Shown piece by piece: positions 41,229 through 49,259 of a stretch of DNA of 64,000 nt. The number at the start of each line of letters is the position of its first letter. Position 1 is the stretch's first letter. The translations under genes and the position numbers were made by a program. The stretch comes from Gaiellasilicea sp963707575 (lineage in GTDB: Bacteria; Actinomycetota; Thermoleophilia; Gaiellales; Gaiellaceae): NCBI GenBank assembly GCA_963707575.1, contig OY970171.1:2728001-2792000 (forward strand). Reading direction: 5' to 3'. Below the pieces are notes generated by a model. That model was not told the origin of the DNA and did not search any database. It saw only the letters and a list, made by a program, of their open reading frames with translations.

Positions 41229-42113
41229 ATGAGCGAAACCGGCACGATGCGGGTGAAAAGCGGCCTCGCCGAGATGCTCAAGGGCGGCGTGATCATGGAC
41301 GTCGTCAACGCCGAGCAGGCCAAGATCGCGGAGGACGCCGGGGCGGTAGCGGTGATGGCGCTCGAGCGTGTCCCCGCTGATATCAGACGCGACGGCGGCG
41401 TCTCGCGCATGTCCGACCCGGAGATGATCACCTCGATCCAGGAGGCCGTGACCATCCCGGTGATGGCGAAGTGCCGCATCGGCCACTTCGTCGAGGCGCA
41501 GATCCTGCAGGCGCTCGAGATCGACTACATCGACGAGTCCGAGGTCCTCACGCCCGCCGATATCGCACACCACGTCGACAAGTGGGCGTTCACGATTCCA
41601 TTCGTCTGCGGCGCCACGAACCTCGGCGAGGCGCTGCGGCGGATCGCGGAGGGTGCCGCGATGATCCGCACCAAGGGCGAGGCCGGCACTGGCGACGTCG
41701 TCAACGCGGTCACGCACATGCGCGCCGTCTACGGCGGCATCCGGCGGCTCGGGTCGCTGCCCGGCGAGGAGCTCTACGCCGAGGCGAAGGAGCTGCGCGC
41801 GCCCTACGAGCTCGTCAGCTGGGTGGCCGAGAACGGGCGCCTTCCGGTCGTGACCTTCACTGCGGGCGGGATCGCGACGCCTGCCGACGCGGCGCTCTGC
41901 ATGCAGCTCGGCGCGGACGGCGTGTTCGTCGGCTCCGGGATCTTCAAGTCCGGCGATCCCGCGCTCCGCGCGAAGGCGATCGTCGAGGCGACCACGCATT
42001 TCCGCGACGCGGACATCCTCGCGCGCGTCTCCGCCGGTCTCGGCGAGCCGATGGTGGGCATCTCCGCCTCCGAGCTCGACCCGTCGGAGCTGCTCGAAAC
42101 GCGCGGCTGGTAA
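41229..42113 (+). CDS. pdxS: Pyridoxal 5'-phosphate synthase, PdxS subunit
   Basis: 294-aa (beta/alpha)8 synthase that makes PLP from ribose 5-phosphate, glyceraldehyde 3-phosphate and ammonia from PdxT. The whole family pattern is present: MLKGGVIMDVVNAEQAKIAEDAGA, LERVPADIRRDGGVSRMSDP, MAKCRIGHFVEAQIL and IRTKGEAGTGDVVNAV, with the active-site lysines in MAK and TKGE. ATG 41229 fits the family start; GTG 41205 is in frame but is promoter sequence. pdxT is 183 bp downstream. Confidence 0.98.
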   Translation: MSETGTMRVKSGLAEMLKGGVIMDVVNAEQAKIAEDAGAVAVMALERVPADIRRDGGVSRMSDPEMITSIQEAVTIPVMAKCRIGHFVEAQILQALEIDYIDESEVLTPADIAHHVDKWAFTIPFVCGATNLGEALRRIAEGAAMIRTKGEAGTGDVVNAVTHMRAVYGGIRRLGSLPGEELYAEAKELRAPYELVSWVAENGRLPVVTFTAGGIATPADAALCMQLGADGVFVGSGIFKSGDPALRAKAIVEATTHFRDADILARVSAGLGEPMVGISASELDPSELLETRGW

Positions 42114-42135
42114 CACCTCCCACGTCCTGGCCGGT

Positions 42136-42229
42136 GGCTCCCGCCGGGCAGAGCCCGGCTCCGCCCCCTCGCGCGCCTGAGTGCACGCGCCTCTCGGGTC
42201 TGTGCTGACGCACTATCCCCTCGGCCGCG
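42136..42229 (+). repeat. Inverted-pair repeat, left copy (upstream of pdxT)
   Basis: About 94 bp beginning GGCTCCCGCCGGGCAGAGCC. Its reverse complement, with scattered differences, recurs at 42862-42959, so the two copies flank pdxT as an imperfect inverted pair. Contains the hairpin GCCGGGCAGAGCCCGGC. Confidence 0.65.
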
Positions 42230-42283
42230 CACACTCAGCCGCACGCCAGAACGCGGGAGACGTTCTTGCCGATCAGGCGTACC

Positions 42284-42289
42284 TACAAT
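42284..42289 (+). promoter_or_regulatory. -10 hexamer TACAAT for pdxT
   Basis: TACAAT, 7 nt, ATG at 42297. Near-consensus -10, leaderless. It gives pdxT its own promoter separate from pdxS. Confidence 0.6.
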
Positions 42290-42296
42290 CCAGCGC

Positions 42297-42977
42297 ATGA
42301 AGATCGGTGTCCTCGCCGTGCAGGGCAACTTCCGCGAGCACGCGGCCGCACTCCGGCGGCTCGGGGCGGACGTCGTGGAGGTGCGCCTGCCCGAGCAGCT
42401 CGAGGGGCTCGACGGGCTCGTGATCCCGGGCGGCGAGTCGACGGCGATCACGCGGCTGATGCGCCTGTACGGGCTCGAGGACGCCATTCGCGCCTTCGCC
42501 GCACCCGTCTTCGGCACCTGCGCGGGGATGATCCTCCTCGACCGCGCCCACCTCGGGTTGATGGACGTCGAGGTCGACCGGAACGGTTACGGCCGCCAGG
42601 TGGCGAGCTTCGAGGCCGACCTCGACCTGGCGGGCGACGACGAGCCGCTACGCGGCGTCTTCATCCGCGCGCCTCGGGTGCTGGGCCACGGCGCCGGGGT
42701 CGAGGTGCTCGCCACGCACGCGGGCGAGCCGGTGCTGCTGCGCCAGGGGCGCTTCCTCGTCGCGTCGTTCCACCCGGAACTGACGGACGATCCCCGCGTG
42801 CACGAACGGTTCCTGGATCTCGTACGCGAAGCGCGTCATGATCCCGACGTCCCGCTGGCAAGCGTCCCGAGGGGGGACAGTGCGCAAGCACGGCTCCCCG
42901 AGGAGAGCGCAGACCAGCGGGGCGAGCGCGGTGGAGCCGGGCTCCGCCCGGCGGGAGCCGCGCGGTCGGGGTCATGA
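42297..42977 (+). CDS. pdxT: Pyridoxal 5'-phosphate synthase, PdxT glutaminase, extended
   Basis: Class I glutamine amidotransferase that supplies ammonia to PdxS. Blocks KIGVLAVQGNFREHAAALRR, IPGGESTAITRLM and the nucleophile region FGTCAGMILL, plus FHPELTDD for the His/Glu pair, are complete. At 226 aa it is about 30-40 residues longer than usual. The surplus after about residue 185 (VPLASVPRGDSAQARLPEES onward) is Arg/Gly-rich and encoded by a repeat element, so it looks like an acquired tail. The next gene, yebC, starts 15 bp downstream. Confidence 0.95.
   Translation: MKIGVLAVQGNFREHAAALRRLGADVVEVRLPEQLEGLDGLVIPGGESTAITRLMRLYGLEDAIRAFAAPVFGTCAGMILLDRAHLGLMDVEVDRNGYGRQVASFEADLDLAGDDEPLRGVFIRAPRVLGHGAGVEVLATHAGEPVLLRQGRFLVASFHPELTDDPRVHERFLDLVREARHDPDVPLASVPRGDSAQARLPEESADQRGERGGAGLRPAGAARSGS
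42862..42959 (-). repeat. Inverted-pair repeat, right copy (inside pdxT end)
   Basis: Reverse-oriented copy of the element at 42136, overlapping the 3' end of pdxT and supplying its extra C-terminal codons. Conserved core GGCTCCCGCCGGGCGGAGCC on the minus strand. Confidence 0.65.
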
Positions 42978-42992
42978 GGCGGGAGGAGAGCG

Positions 42993-43748
42993 GTGTCGGG
43001 GCATAGCAAGTGGTCGTCGATCAAGCACAAGAAGGGCGCCGCGGACGCGAAGCGGGGCAAGCTCTTCACGAAGCTCTCGCGCGCGATCATCGTCGCGGCC
43101 AAGGAGGGCGGCCCCGACCCGTCGGGCAACGCGTCGCTCCAGAACGCGATCGACAAGGCGAAGAGCTACTCGATGCCGAAGGACAACATCGAGCGCGCGA
43201 TCGCGAAGGGGGCCGGCACCGAGGCCGATGCCGCAGTATTCGAGACCGTCGTCTACGAGGGCTATGGCACCGACGGCGTCGCCGTGCTCGTCGAGGCGCT
43301 GACGGACAACCGCAACCGCACCGCCTCCGACGTCCGCCACACGTTCGCGAAGAACGGCGGCAACCTCGGCACGACGGGCTCCGTGGCGTGGCTGTTCGAG
43401 CGCCGTGGCGTCGTGCTGGTCGACGCCGAGAGCGCGGACGAGGACGAGCTGATGCTGGCTGCGGCCGAGGGCGGCGCGGACGACCTCGAGCGCGACGGCT
43501 CCGTCTTCCAGGTCTCCGCCCCGCCGGAGAGCCTCGCCGCGGTGCGCGCTGCGATCGAGGGCGCCGGCTTCGCGATCGAGTCGGCGGAGGTCTCGATGAT
43601 CCCGAAGACGACCGTCGAGATCGCCGAGGAGTCGTCGGCGAAGAAGCTCGTGCGGCTGATCGAGGCGCTCGAGGAGAACGACGACGTGCAGGACGTCTGG
43701 GCGAACTTCGACATCCCGGAGCAGGTGCTGGAGGCCGTCGCCGGCTAA
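42993..43748 (+). CDS. yebC: YebC/PmpR-family protein
   Basis: 251-aa three-domain protein of the YebC/PmpR family, known as a DNA-binding regulator in some bacteria and a translation factor that helps polyproline stretches in others. Signature blocks are SGHSKWSSIKHKKGAADAKRG at the start, AIDKAKSYSMPKDNIERAIAKG, and NGGNLGTTGSVAWLF. GTG 42993 has GGGAGGAGAG upstream. The Pro-rich proteome of this genome would make a translation role plausible, but that is inference. Confidence 0.96.
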   Translation: MSGHSKWSSIKHKKGAADAKRGKLFTKLSRAIIVAAKEGGPDPSGNASLQNAIDKAKSYSMPKDNIERAIAKGAGTEADAAVFETVVYEGYGTDGVAVLVEALTDNRNRTASDVRHTFAKNGGNLGTTGSVAWLFERRGVVLVDAESADEDELMLAAAEGGADDLERDGSVFQVSAPPESLAAVRAAIEGAGFAIESAEVSMIPKTTVEIAEESSAKKLVRLIEALEENDDVQDVWANFDIPEQVLEAVAG

Positions 43749-43769
43749 AGGAACGTCCGACCGCCCGCC

Positions 43770-43775
43770 TAACCT
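43770..43775 (+). promoter_or_regulatory. -10 hexamer TAACCT for ruvCAB
   Basis: TAACCT, 6 nt, GTG at 43782. Suggests the ruvCAB operon starts with a leaderless mRNA. Confidence 0.5.
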
Positions 43776-43781
43776 TTCCTC

Positions 43782-44270
43782 GTGAAGGTTCTCGGTATCG
43801 ACCCAGGGACTGCTGCGTGCGGGTACGGGATCGTCCACGAAAGCGGAGGCCGGATCAGGGCCATCGACCACGGGTGGTGGCAAACCCCCGCCCGGGAGCG
43901 CCCGGAGCTCCGCCTCAAGACGATCTTCGAAAGAGTCCAGCAGCTCATTGCGGAGCACGAGCCGGCCGCCGTCGCAGTGGAAGAGTCCTTCGTGGGGGCA
44001 GACGCCCGCACCGCACTCTCCGTCGGCCAGGCGCGCGGCGCCGTGCTGGTCGCAGCCGCATGCGCCGGCGTCGAGTGCACTGAGTACTCGCCGGCCCGCG
44101 TGAAGCAGGCGGTGTGCGGCTACGGCCGCGCCGAAAAGGCGCAGGTGCAGCGGATGGTGCGGGCGATCCTCACGCTCGACGCGATCCCCACCCCGAACCA
44201 TGCAGCGGACGCGCTTGCGGTCGCGATCTGCCACGCGCTCGCGCCGCCGCTGCTCCGGATCGCAGGATGA
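43782..44270 (+). CDS. ruvC: Holliday junction resolvase RuvC
   Basis: 162-aa endonuclease that cuts Holliday junctions. Catalytic acidic residues are seen in GIDPGTAACGYG (Asp), VAVEESF (Glu) and the C-terminal HAADALAVAICH (His-x2-Asp). Normal family length. First gene of the ruvCAB operon, overlapping ruvA by ATGA. Confidence 0.97.
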   Translation: MKVLGIDPGTAACGYGIVHESGGRIRAIDHGWWQTPARERPELRLKTIFERVQQLIAEHEPAAVAVEESFVGADARTALSVGQARGAVLVAAACAGVECTEYSPARVKQAVCGYGRAEKAQVQRMVRAILTLDAIPTPNHAADALAVAICHALAPPLLRIAG

Positions 44271-44839
44271 TCAGCAGGCTCCGAGGCACGCCCGTCGGCC
44301 GCAGCGCCGACGGCCTCGTGCTCGAGGTCGGCGGGGTCGGTTACCTCGTCGCCGCCTCCGCGGCCGCCCTCCGGAAGGCTGACGGAGCGGCCGAGGTCGT
44401 CGTGGAGACCTACCTGCACGTGCGCGAGGACGCGCTCCAGCTGTACGGGTTCGCCGACCCGTCCGAGCGCGAGCTCTTCACGCAGCTGCTCACCGTCAAC
44501 GGCGTCGGCCCGAAGGTCGCGCTCGCGATCGTCTCGGGTTCCTCGTCGGGCGAGCTCCGCCGGGCGATCGCCCTCGAGGACGTCGCCCGCTTCCAGGCCA
44601 TTCCGGGGATCGGCAAGAAGACCGCCGAGCGGATCGTGCTCGAGCTGAAGGGCAAGCTCGGCACCGAGGACGTGACACCGATCTCGGTCGCGGCCGGCAC
44701 CCCGGCTCACCTGACGGCCCGCGACGCGCTCGTCGAGCTCGGCTACTCGGTGCTCGAGGCCGAGCAGGCGCTCGCGTCGGTCGACCCCGACCTTCCGGCC
44801 GAGGAGCGCGTCCGGCTGGCGCTGAGGCACGCTGCGTGA
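44267..44839 (+). CDS. ruvA: Holliday junction helicase subunit RuvA
   Basis: 190-aa DNA-binding tetramer subunit. The OB-fold N-terminus (MISRLRGTPVGRSADGLVLE), the helix-hairpin-helix motifs (LTVNGVGPKVALAI and IPGIGKKTAERIVLELKGK) and the C-terminal UBA-like domain (ARDALVELGYSVLEAEQAL) are in order. Overlaps ruvC by 4 bp and ruvB by 4 bp (GTGA). Confidence 0.97.
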   Translation: MISRLRGTPVGRSADGLVLEVGGVGYLVAASAAALRKADGAAEVVVETYLHVREDALQLYGFADPSERELFTQLLTVNGVGPKVALAIVSGSSSGELRRAIALEDVARFQAIPGIGKKTAERIVLELKGKLGTEDVTPISVAAGTPAHLTARDALVELGYSVLEAEQALASVDPDLPAEERVRLALRHAA

Positions 44840-45843
44840 ATGCGGTCACCGCTGCGGCGGTCTTGCCCGAGGAGGAGGAGCTCGAGCGCTCGCTGCGCCC
44901 GCGCACGCTCGACGACTTCGTCGGCCAGGAGAGCGTCAAGGAGCAGCTCGCGATCGCGCTCACGGCGGCGAAGGCGCGTGGGGAGGCGCTCGACCACGTC
45001 CTGCTCGTCGGCCCGCCGGGTCTCGGCAAGACGACGCTGGCGCAGATCGTCCGCGAAGAGCTCGGTGTGGGGATCCGCACCGTCGCCGGCCCCGCGCTCG
45101 AGCGCAAGGGAGACATGGCCGCGATCCTCACGGGGCTCGAGGACCGCGACGTGCTCTTCGTGGACGAGATCCACCGGATCAACCGCGCGATCGAGGAGAT
45201 CCTGTACCCGGCGCTCGAGGACTTCCGGCTCGACATCATCGTCGGCCAGGGGCCGGCCGCGCGGACGCTGACGCTCGACTTGCCGCCGTTCACCCTCGTC
45301 GGGGCGACGACGCGCACGGGCCTGCTGACGACGCCGCTGCGCGACCGGTTCGGCATGACCTTCCGGCTCGGCTACTACGACGCAGGCCAGCTCGCGGCGA
45401 TCGTGCGCCGGTCGGCTGGGATCCTCGGCGTCTCGATCGAAGCCGACGCCTGCGAGGAGATCGCGCGCCGCGCGCGCGGCACGCCGCGAATCGCGAACCG
45501 GATCCTGCGCCGCGTGCGCGACGTCGCCGAGGTGCGCCACCAGGGCGCGGTCACGAACGCGATCGCCCGCGAGGCGCTGGAGCTGCTCGAGGTGGACGAC
45601 GAAGGGCTCGAGCGCACCGACCGCGAGCTCCTGCACGCGATCGCGTACAAGTTCGACGGGGGGCCCGTCGGCCTGTCCACGCTCGCGGTCACGCTCGGCG
45701 AGGAGACCGACACCATCGAGGACGTCTACGAGCCGTTCCTGCTCCAGCTCGGCTTCCTCCAGCGCACCCCGCGCGGGCGCGTCATCACCAAGCTCGGCCG
45801 GGCCCACGTCGGCGCGCCTGCCCGGGACGACGCCCTCTTCTGA
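44836..45843 (+). CDS. ruvB: Holliday junction helicase subunit RuvB
   Basis: 335-aa AAA+ motor. Walker A GPPGLGKTT with Lys65, Walker B VLFVDEIHRI, sensor GATTRTGLLTTPLRDRFG with the arginine finger, and a winged-helix C-terminus (GLSTLAVTLGEETDTIEDVYEPFL). Family length. Translationally coupled to ruvA; the small YciI-like gene follows after 4 bp. Confidence 0.98.
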   Translation: MNAVTAAAVLPEEEELERSLRPRTLDDFVGQESVKEQLAIALTAAKARGEALDHVLLVGPPGLGKTTLAQIVREELGVGIRTVAGPALERKGDMAAILTGLEDRDVLFVDEIHRINRAIEEILYPALEDFRLDIIVGQGPAARTLTLDLPPFTLVGATTRTGLLTTPLRDRFGMTFRLGYYDAGQLAAIVRRSAGILGVSIEADACEEIARRARGTPRIANRILRRVRDVAEVRHQGAVTNAIAREALELLEVDDEGLERTDRELLHAIAYKFDGGPVGLSTLAVTLGEETDTIEDVYEPFLLQLGFLQRTPRGRVITKLGRAHVGAPARDDALF

Positions 45844-45847
45844 CGCT

Positions 45848-46144
45848 GTGGCGACGTTCATCGTCGAGCGCCCGACCGGAACCGCGTGGGTCGCCGGCGT
45901 CGACACCCGTGAGCAGCCGCTCTGGGACGAGCACGCGGCGTTCATGGACGACCTGTTCGACCGGGACCTCGTCGTCCTCGCAGGCCCGCTCGTCGGCCAC
46001 GGGGGCGACGCCGTGCTCGTGATGGAGGCGGAGAGCGAGAGCGAACTGCGTGGCCTGCTCGAGCCGGACCCCTGGACACGGGAGGACGTCCTCCGCGTCG
46101 GCGAGATCCGCGAGTGGCGGATCTTCCTCGACGCGCGGCGGTGA
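45848..46144 (+). CDS. YciI-like protein
   Basis: 98-aa ferredoxin-fold (dimeric alpha+beta barrel) protein of the YciI family type. Recognisable: FIVERPTGTAWVAGVDTREQ, LWDEHAAFMDDLFDRDLVV, LAGPLVGHGGDAVLVMEAES, and the C-terminal LEPDPWTREDVLRVGEIREW. The conserved His/Asp pair (DEHAAF) of the family is present. Function uncertain. Follows ruvB at 4 bp. Confidence 0.8.
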   Translation: MATFIVERPTGTAWVAGVDTREQPLWDEHAAFMDDLFDRDLVVLAGPLVGHGGDAVLVMEAESESELRGLLEPDPWTREDVLRVGEIREWRIFLDARR

Positions 46145-46146
46145 CG

Positions 46147-46152
46147 TAGCCT
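46147..46152 (+). promoter_or_regulatory. -10 hexamer TAGCCT for helD
   Basis: TAGCCT, 7 nt, GTG at 46160; leaderless pattern just after the YciI-like stop. Confidence 0.5.
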
Positions 46153-46159
46153 CGTCGGG

Positions 46160-48106
46160 GTGAGCCATCCCGAGCTGAAGGCCGAGCAGGCGTACGTCGA
46201 CCGCGCCTACGAGTACCTGGAGCGCATGCGCGACATCGTCGCGCGAGCGGGCGACGCGGCCGACGGCGAGGTTGCTCAGGCCGCTCTCGATGCCTGGAGC
46301 TCCCGGCGCCTCGCGACCTTCGAGGACGCCGAGCGCGGTCTCCTCTTCGGCCGGCTCGACTTCGAGCGGGTCGAGCGGCCGCTGTACGTCGGGCGGCGCT
46401 GGGTCCACGGCGACCAGCAGGAGCAGGTCGTCGTGAACTGGCAGGCGCCGGCGGCGCGCCCCTTCTACACGGCGACGCCGGCCGATCCCCAGCGAGTGAC
46501 GCTGCGGCGCCGCTTCCGCACACACGGGCGGCGGCTGCTCGACATCGCCGACGAGAGCCTCGACGGCACGACTCTCGACGGCGCCGCAGTGGGCGACTTC
46601 CTGCTCGAGGAGCTCGAGCGCAGCCGCGACGCGCACATGCGCGACATCGTCGCCACGATCCAGGGCGACCAGTACCGTCTGATCACGCGCGATCCCGGCC
46701 GGCCGCTCGTGATCCAGGGCGGCCCGGGGACGGGCAAGACGGCGGTCGGCCTGCACCGCGCGTCCTGGCTCCTCTACACCTTTCGCGAGCAGTTGTCCCG
46801 GGCGCGCGTCCTCGTGGTGGGGCCGAACCCCACCTTCATGGAGTACGTCTCGCACGTGCTGCCGGCGCTGGGCGAGAACGCGGTCGAGCAGCGTGCCGTC
46901 GCCGATCTCGTGGACGGGGTCTCGCCGACGCTCGTCGACCCGCCCGAGGTCGCGCGGCTGAAGGCCGACGAGCGGCTCGCCGAGGTGCTGGCCCGCGCCG
47001 CCGAGCTGAAGCTGGAGGGCTCGCCGGAGGAGCTGTTGCTGCGGCTCGAGGGCGAGTACATCCGCGTCCGCGAGCGAGAGGTGCGCGAGCTCCTGCGCGA
47101 GACCCGGGACGAGCACGGGACGACGGCGGTGGCGCGCGAGCGCTTCCGGATGAGCCTCGTTCGCGCGTTCTACGCCGACTACGGCCGGGTGCTCGGTGGG
47201 GCGGCGATCCGGGACGGCGAGCAGGTGGAGAAGGCGCTGCGCGCGGGCGGGTACCTGACCCGGATGCTCGACCGCGCCTGGCCGGCGGTCACGCCCGAGA
47301 AGCTCGTGCGCGCCTTCTTCTCGACGCCCGCGTTCCTCGCGGAGGCCGCGGACGGGATCCTGGAGCCGGAGGAGCAGCGCCTCCTGCGCCGGCGCGGGCG
47401 AGCCTGGAGCGACGGCGACGTCGCGCTCCTCGACGAGGCCCACGCGCTCATCGGGCAGCCGCCGCCCACGTTCGGCCATGTCGTCGTCGACGAGGCCCAG
47501 GACCTGACGCCGATGCAGCTCCGCATGGTCGGCCGACGCGCGCGCGAAGGTGCGCTGACGATCCTCGGGGACGTCGCCCAGGCAACCGGCGCGGTCACGT
47601 ACTCGAGCTGGGACGAGGTACTGCCGTTCCTCCCGGGCGGCGGCGACGCCGACGTCGAGGAGCTGCGCCACGCCTACCGTGTGCCGCGCGAGATCATGGA
47701 CTTCTCGCTGCCGCTCCTCGACGTGATTGCGCCCGGCATCGAGCGTCCCATCGCCTACCGCACCGGCGCCGAGCCGCCGCTCGTGCGCCGGGTCGCCGAG
47801 GACGCGCTCCTGCGGGAGGCCTACCACGAGGCGTCGCGGCTCGCACGCGAGGAGGGGCTCGTCGCGCTGATCGTCGCCGACGACCTCGTCGAGCCTGCGC
47901 TGCAGGAGGAGAACGCGTTCGAGGGCGTGCCGCTCCTGACCGCTCGCGACGCCAAGGGACTCGAGTTCGACCACGTGATCGTCGTCGAGCCGGCGCTCGT
48001 CGCGGCGCGCGAGCAGGGCTTGCGGCACCTCTACGTCGCGCTGACGCGCCCGACCAAGACGCTCGTTGTCGTCCACGCGCGGCCCCTACCGGCGCCGCTC
48101 TCCTAG
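46160..48106 (+). CDS. helD: HelD-like RNA-polymerase-associated SF1 helicase
   Basis: 648-aa superfamily I ATPase. The N-terminal coiled-coil arm (LKAEQAYVDRAYEYLERMRD), split helicase lobes with Walker A GGPGTGKT (Lys193), Walker B HVVVDEAQDLTPMQL, LGDVAQATGA, and the C-terminal ARDAKGLEFDHVIVVEP and LRHLYVALTRPTK motifs are those of HelD rather than UvrD. HelD proteins recycle stalled RNA polymerase, and in mycobacteria and bacilli affect rifampicin tolerance and transcription. At 648 aa it is shorter than many HelD homologues. Stop codon TAG doubles as the start of the next -10. Confidence 0.88.
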   Translation: MSHPELKAEQAYVDRAYEYLERMRDIVARAGDAADGEVAQAALDAWSSRRLATFEDAERGLLFGRLDFERVERPLYVGRRWVHGDQQEQVVVNWQAPAARPFYTATPADPQRVTLRRRFRTHGRRLLDIADESLDGTTLDGAAVGDFLLEELERSRDAHMRDIVATIQGDQYRLITRDPGRPLVIQGGPGTGKTAVGLHRASWLLYTFREQLSRARVLVVGPNPTFMEYVSHVLPALGENAVEQRAVADLVDGVSPTLVDPPEVARLKADERLAEVLARAAELKLEGSPEELLLRLEGEYIRVREREVRELLRETRDEHGTTAVARERFRMSLVRAFYADYGRVLGGAAIRDGEQVEKALRAGGYLTRMLDRAWPAVTPEKLVRAFFSTPAFLAEAADGILEPEEQRLLRRRGRAWSDGDVALLDEAHALIGQPPPTFGHVVVDEAQDLTPMQLRMVGRRAREGALTILGDVAQATGAVTYSSWDEVLPFLPGGGDADVEELRHAYRVPREIMDFSLPLLDVIAPGIERPIAYRTGAEPPLVRRVAEDALLREAYHEASRLAREEGLVALIVADDLVEPALQEENAFEGVPLLTARDAKGLEFDHVIVVEPALVAAREQGLRHLYVALTRPTKTLVVVHARPLPAPLS

Positions 48107-48109
48107 AGT
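48104..48109 (+). promoter_or_regulatory. -10 hexamer TAGAGT for 48117 gene
   Basis: TAGAGT, 7 nt, ATG at 48117. Its TAG is the helD stop codon. Confidence 0.5.
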
Positions 48110-48116
48110 CCACGCC

Positions 48117-48434
48117 ATGCCCGAGCTCTGGACACCTGGCATGGCCGGCCCGCTCGACGAGCTCGTTGCGCGCATCCACCGCCGCATCCAGGAGTTCGCG
48201 ACCGAGCACGGGGTGGAGGCGATGGTCGAGGCCGAGCTCGCCGACGGCTCGCTGCTCCGGTTGAAGTCGATCTCGGCAGAGCCCGGCTTCGGCTTCGTCA
48301 CGCTCTGCCCGCACACAGACACCGACCCCCAGGTGCTGATCGTGCCGCTCGGCTCGATCCGGCAGCTGACGATCACGCAAGCCGAGCCCGAGCGCCGGAT
48401 CGGCTTCTCGCTGCCTGCCGAAGAGCCCAGCTAG
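48117..48434 (+). CDS. Hypothetical protein (105 aa)
   Basis: ATG 48117 fixed by the -10 hexamer. Soluble protein with a helical start (GPLDELVARIHRRIQEFATE) and a beta-rich part (VEAELADGSLLRLKSISAEP, GFGFVTLCPHTDTDPQVLIV). The GSIRQLTITQAEPE tail completes it. The composition resembles small, stress-related or RNA-polymerase-adjacent proteins, but I recognise no family. Follows helD and may be regulated separately. Confidence 0.7.
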   Translation: MPELWTPGMAGPLDELVARIHRRIQEFATEHGVEAMVEAELADGSLLRLKSISAEPGFGFVTLCPHTDTDPQVLIVPLGSIRQLTITQAEPERRIGFSLPAEEPS

Positions 48435-48446
48435 CCGCTCTGGGCT
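48424..48446. terminator. Weak hairpin between convergent genes
   Basis: AGCCCAG (48424-48430) pairs with CTGGGCT (48440-48446), overlapping both stop codons. Short, uncertain terminator. Confidence 0.35.
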
Positions 48447-49168
48447 TAGCTGCTCTGGGAGACGACCTCCGCTGGTGTGCGGCCGCGGAGGCGCTGCCAG
48501 CCGGCGAGGACACGTGGTGCCAGCGCCAGCGCGACGATGTCGAACCAGACGTAGCCGGACGCGACGCCGCTCGGCGGGTTCCCCTGCGGGACGCCCGTGC
48601 CGGGGATGATCGGGGCCCACTCCCAGGTGCCGATGGCAGTGCCGTAGAGCTCGAGCCAGGCCACGACGAGGAAGACGCCCGCGTACACAGCCGGTGCGCG
48701 GCCGCGGACGAGGTAGATCGCGAGCAGGCCGGCGCCGAGCGCGCCGCCGACGTCGGTGCGCGGCAGCACCGTCACGCCCGCGAGCCCCCACGCCAGCACG
48801 AGCACGAGCGCGACCCGGACGAGCCACGCCTGTGCGACCGGACTGCGGGCGGCGCTCGCGAGCGCCGCCCCTGCCAGATACACGAGCCCGTGGGCGGGCG
48901 GGACGAAGCTGGGCAGGTTCTCCAGCCGGTAGGTGTAGACGCCCCAGACGATCGAGCCGACGACCTCGGCGCACGTGGCGACGACGACGACGACGAGCGC
49001 CTGTGCGCGCAGCACCGGCGGTACGCCGCGGCAGGCGAGCCAGAGCGCGATCCACGTGAGCGCGCCGAGCACGAGCTGCTGCCGCGCGTCCACCTGCGTG
49101 TCCAGCGCCAGCAGGCCGCCGAGCCATACGACGAGCGCACAGCAGCGTAGGAGTGGCCGCGAGCTCAC
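48446..49168 (-). CDS. Polytopic membrane protein
   Basis: 240-aa protein with about 7-8 hydrophobic helices (LLRCCALVVWLGGLLAL; ALTWIALWLACRGVP; ALVVVVVATCAEVVGSIVWG; VALVLVLAWGLAGVTVL; ALGAGLLAIYLV). A notable block is VVATCAEVVGSIVWGVYTYR, and PIIPGTGVPQGNPPS lies in a loop near the C-terminus. I do not recognise the family. GTG 49168 supported by TAGGCT 8 nt upstream. Confidence 0.7.
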   Translation of the reverse strand: MSSRPLLRCCALVVWLGGLLALDTQVDARQQLVLGALTWIALWLACRGVPPVLRAQALVVVVVATCAEVVGSIVWGVYTYRLENLPSFVPPAHGLVYLAGAALASAARSPVAQAWLVRVALVLVLAWGLAGVTVLPRTDVGGALGAGLLAIYLVRGRAPAVYAGVFLVVAWLELYGTAIGTWEWAPIIPGTGVPQGNPPSGVASGYVWFDIVALALAPRVLAGWQRLRGRTPAEVVSQSS

Positions 49169-49176
49169 CTCGGCCC

Positions 49177-49182
49177 AGCCTA
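49177..49182 (-). promoter_or_regulatory. -10 hexamer TAGGCT for membrane gene
   Basis: On the minus strand TAGGCT, 8 nt, GTG at 49168; leaderless pattern. Confidence 0.4.
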
Positions 49183-49259
49183 CTAGCACTGGTAACGGGT
49201 ACGACAACGTGCTACAAGCAACAAGCGAAAGTCTTTGTCCTGCGGCGACAAGGATGCTG

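Noticed and set aside
45785..48076. 763-codon minus-strand open frame opposite helD
   Set aside because: Shadow of the HelD-like helicase; no conserved blocks, GC-rich antisense composition.
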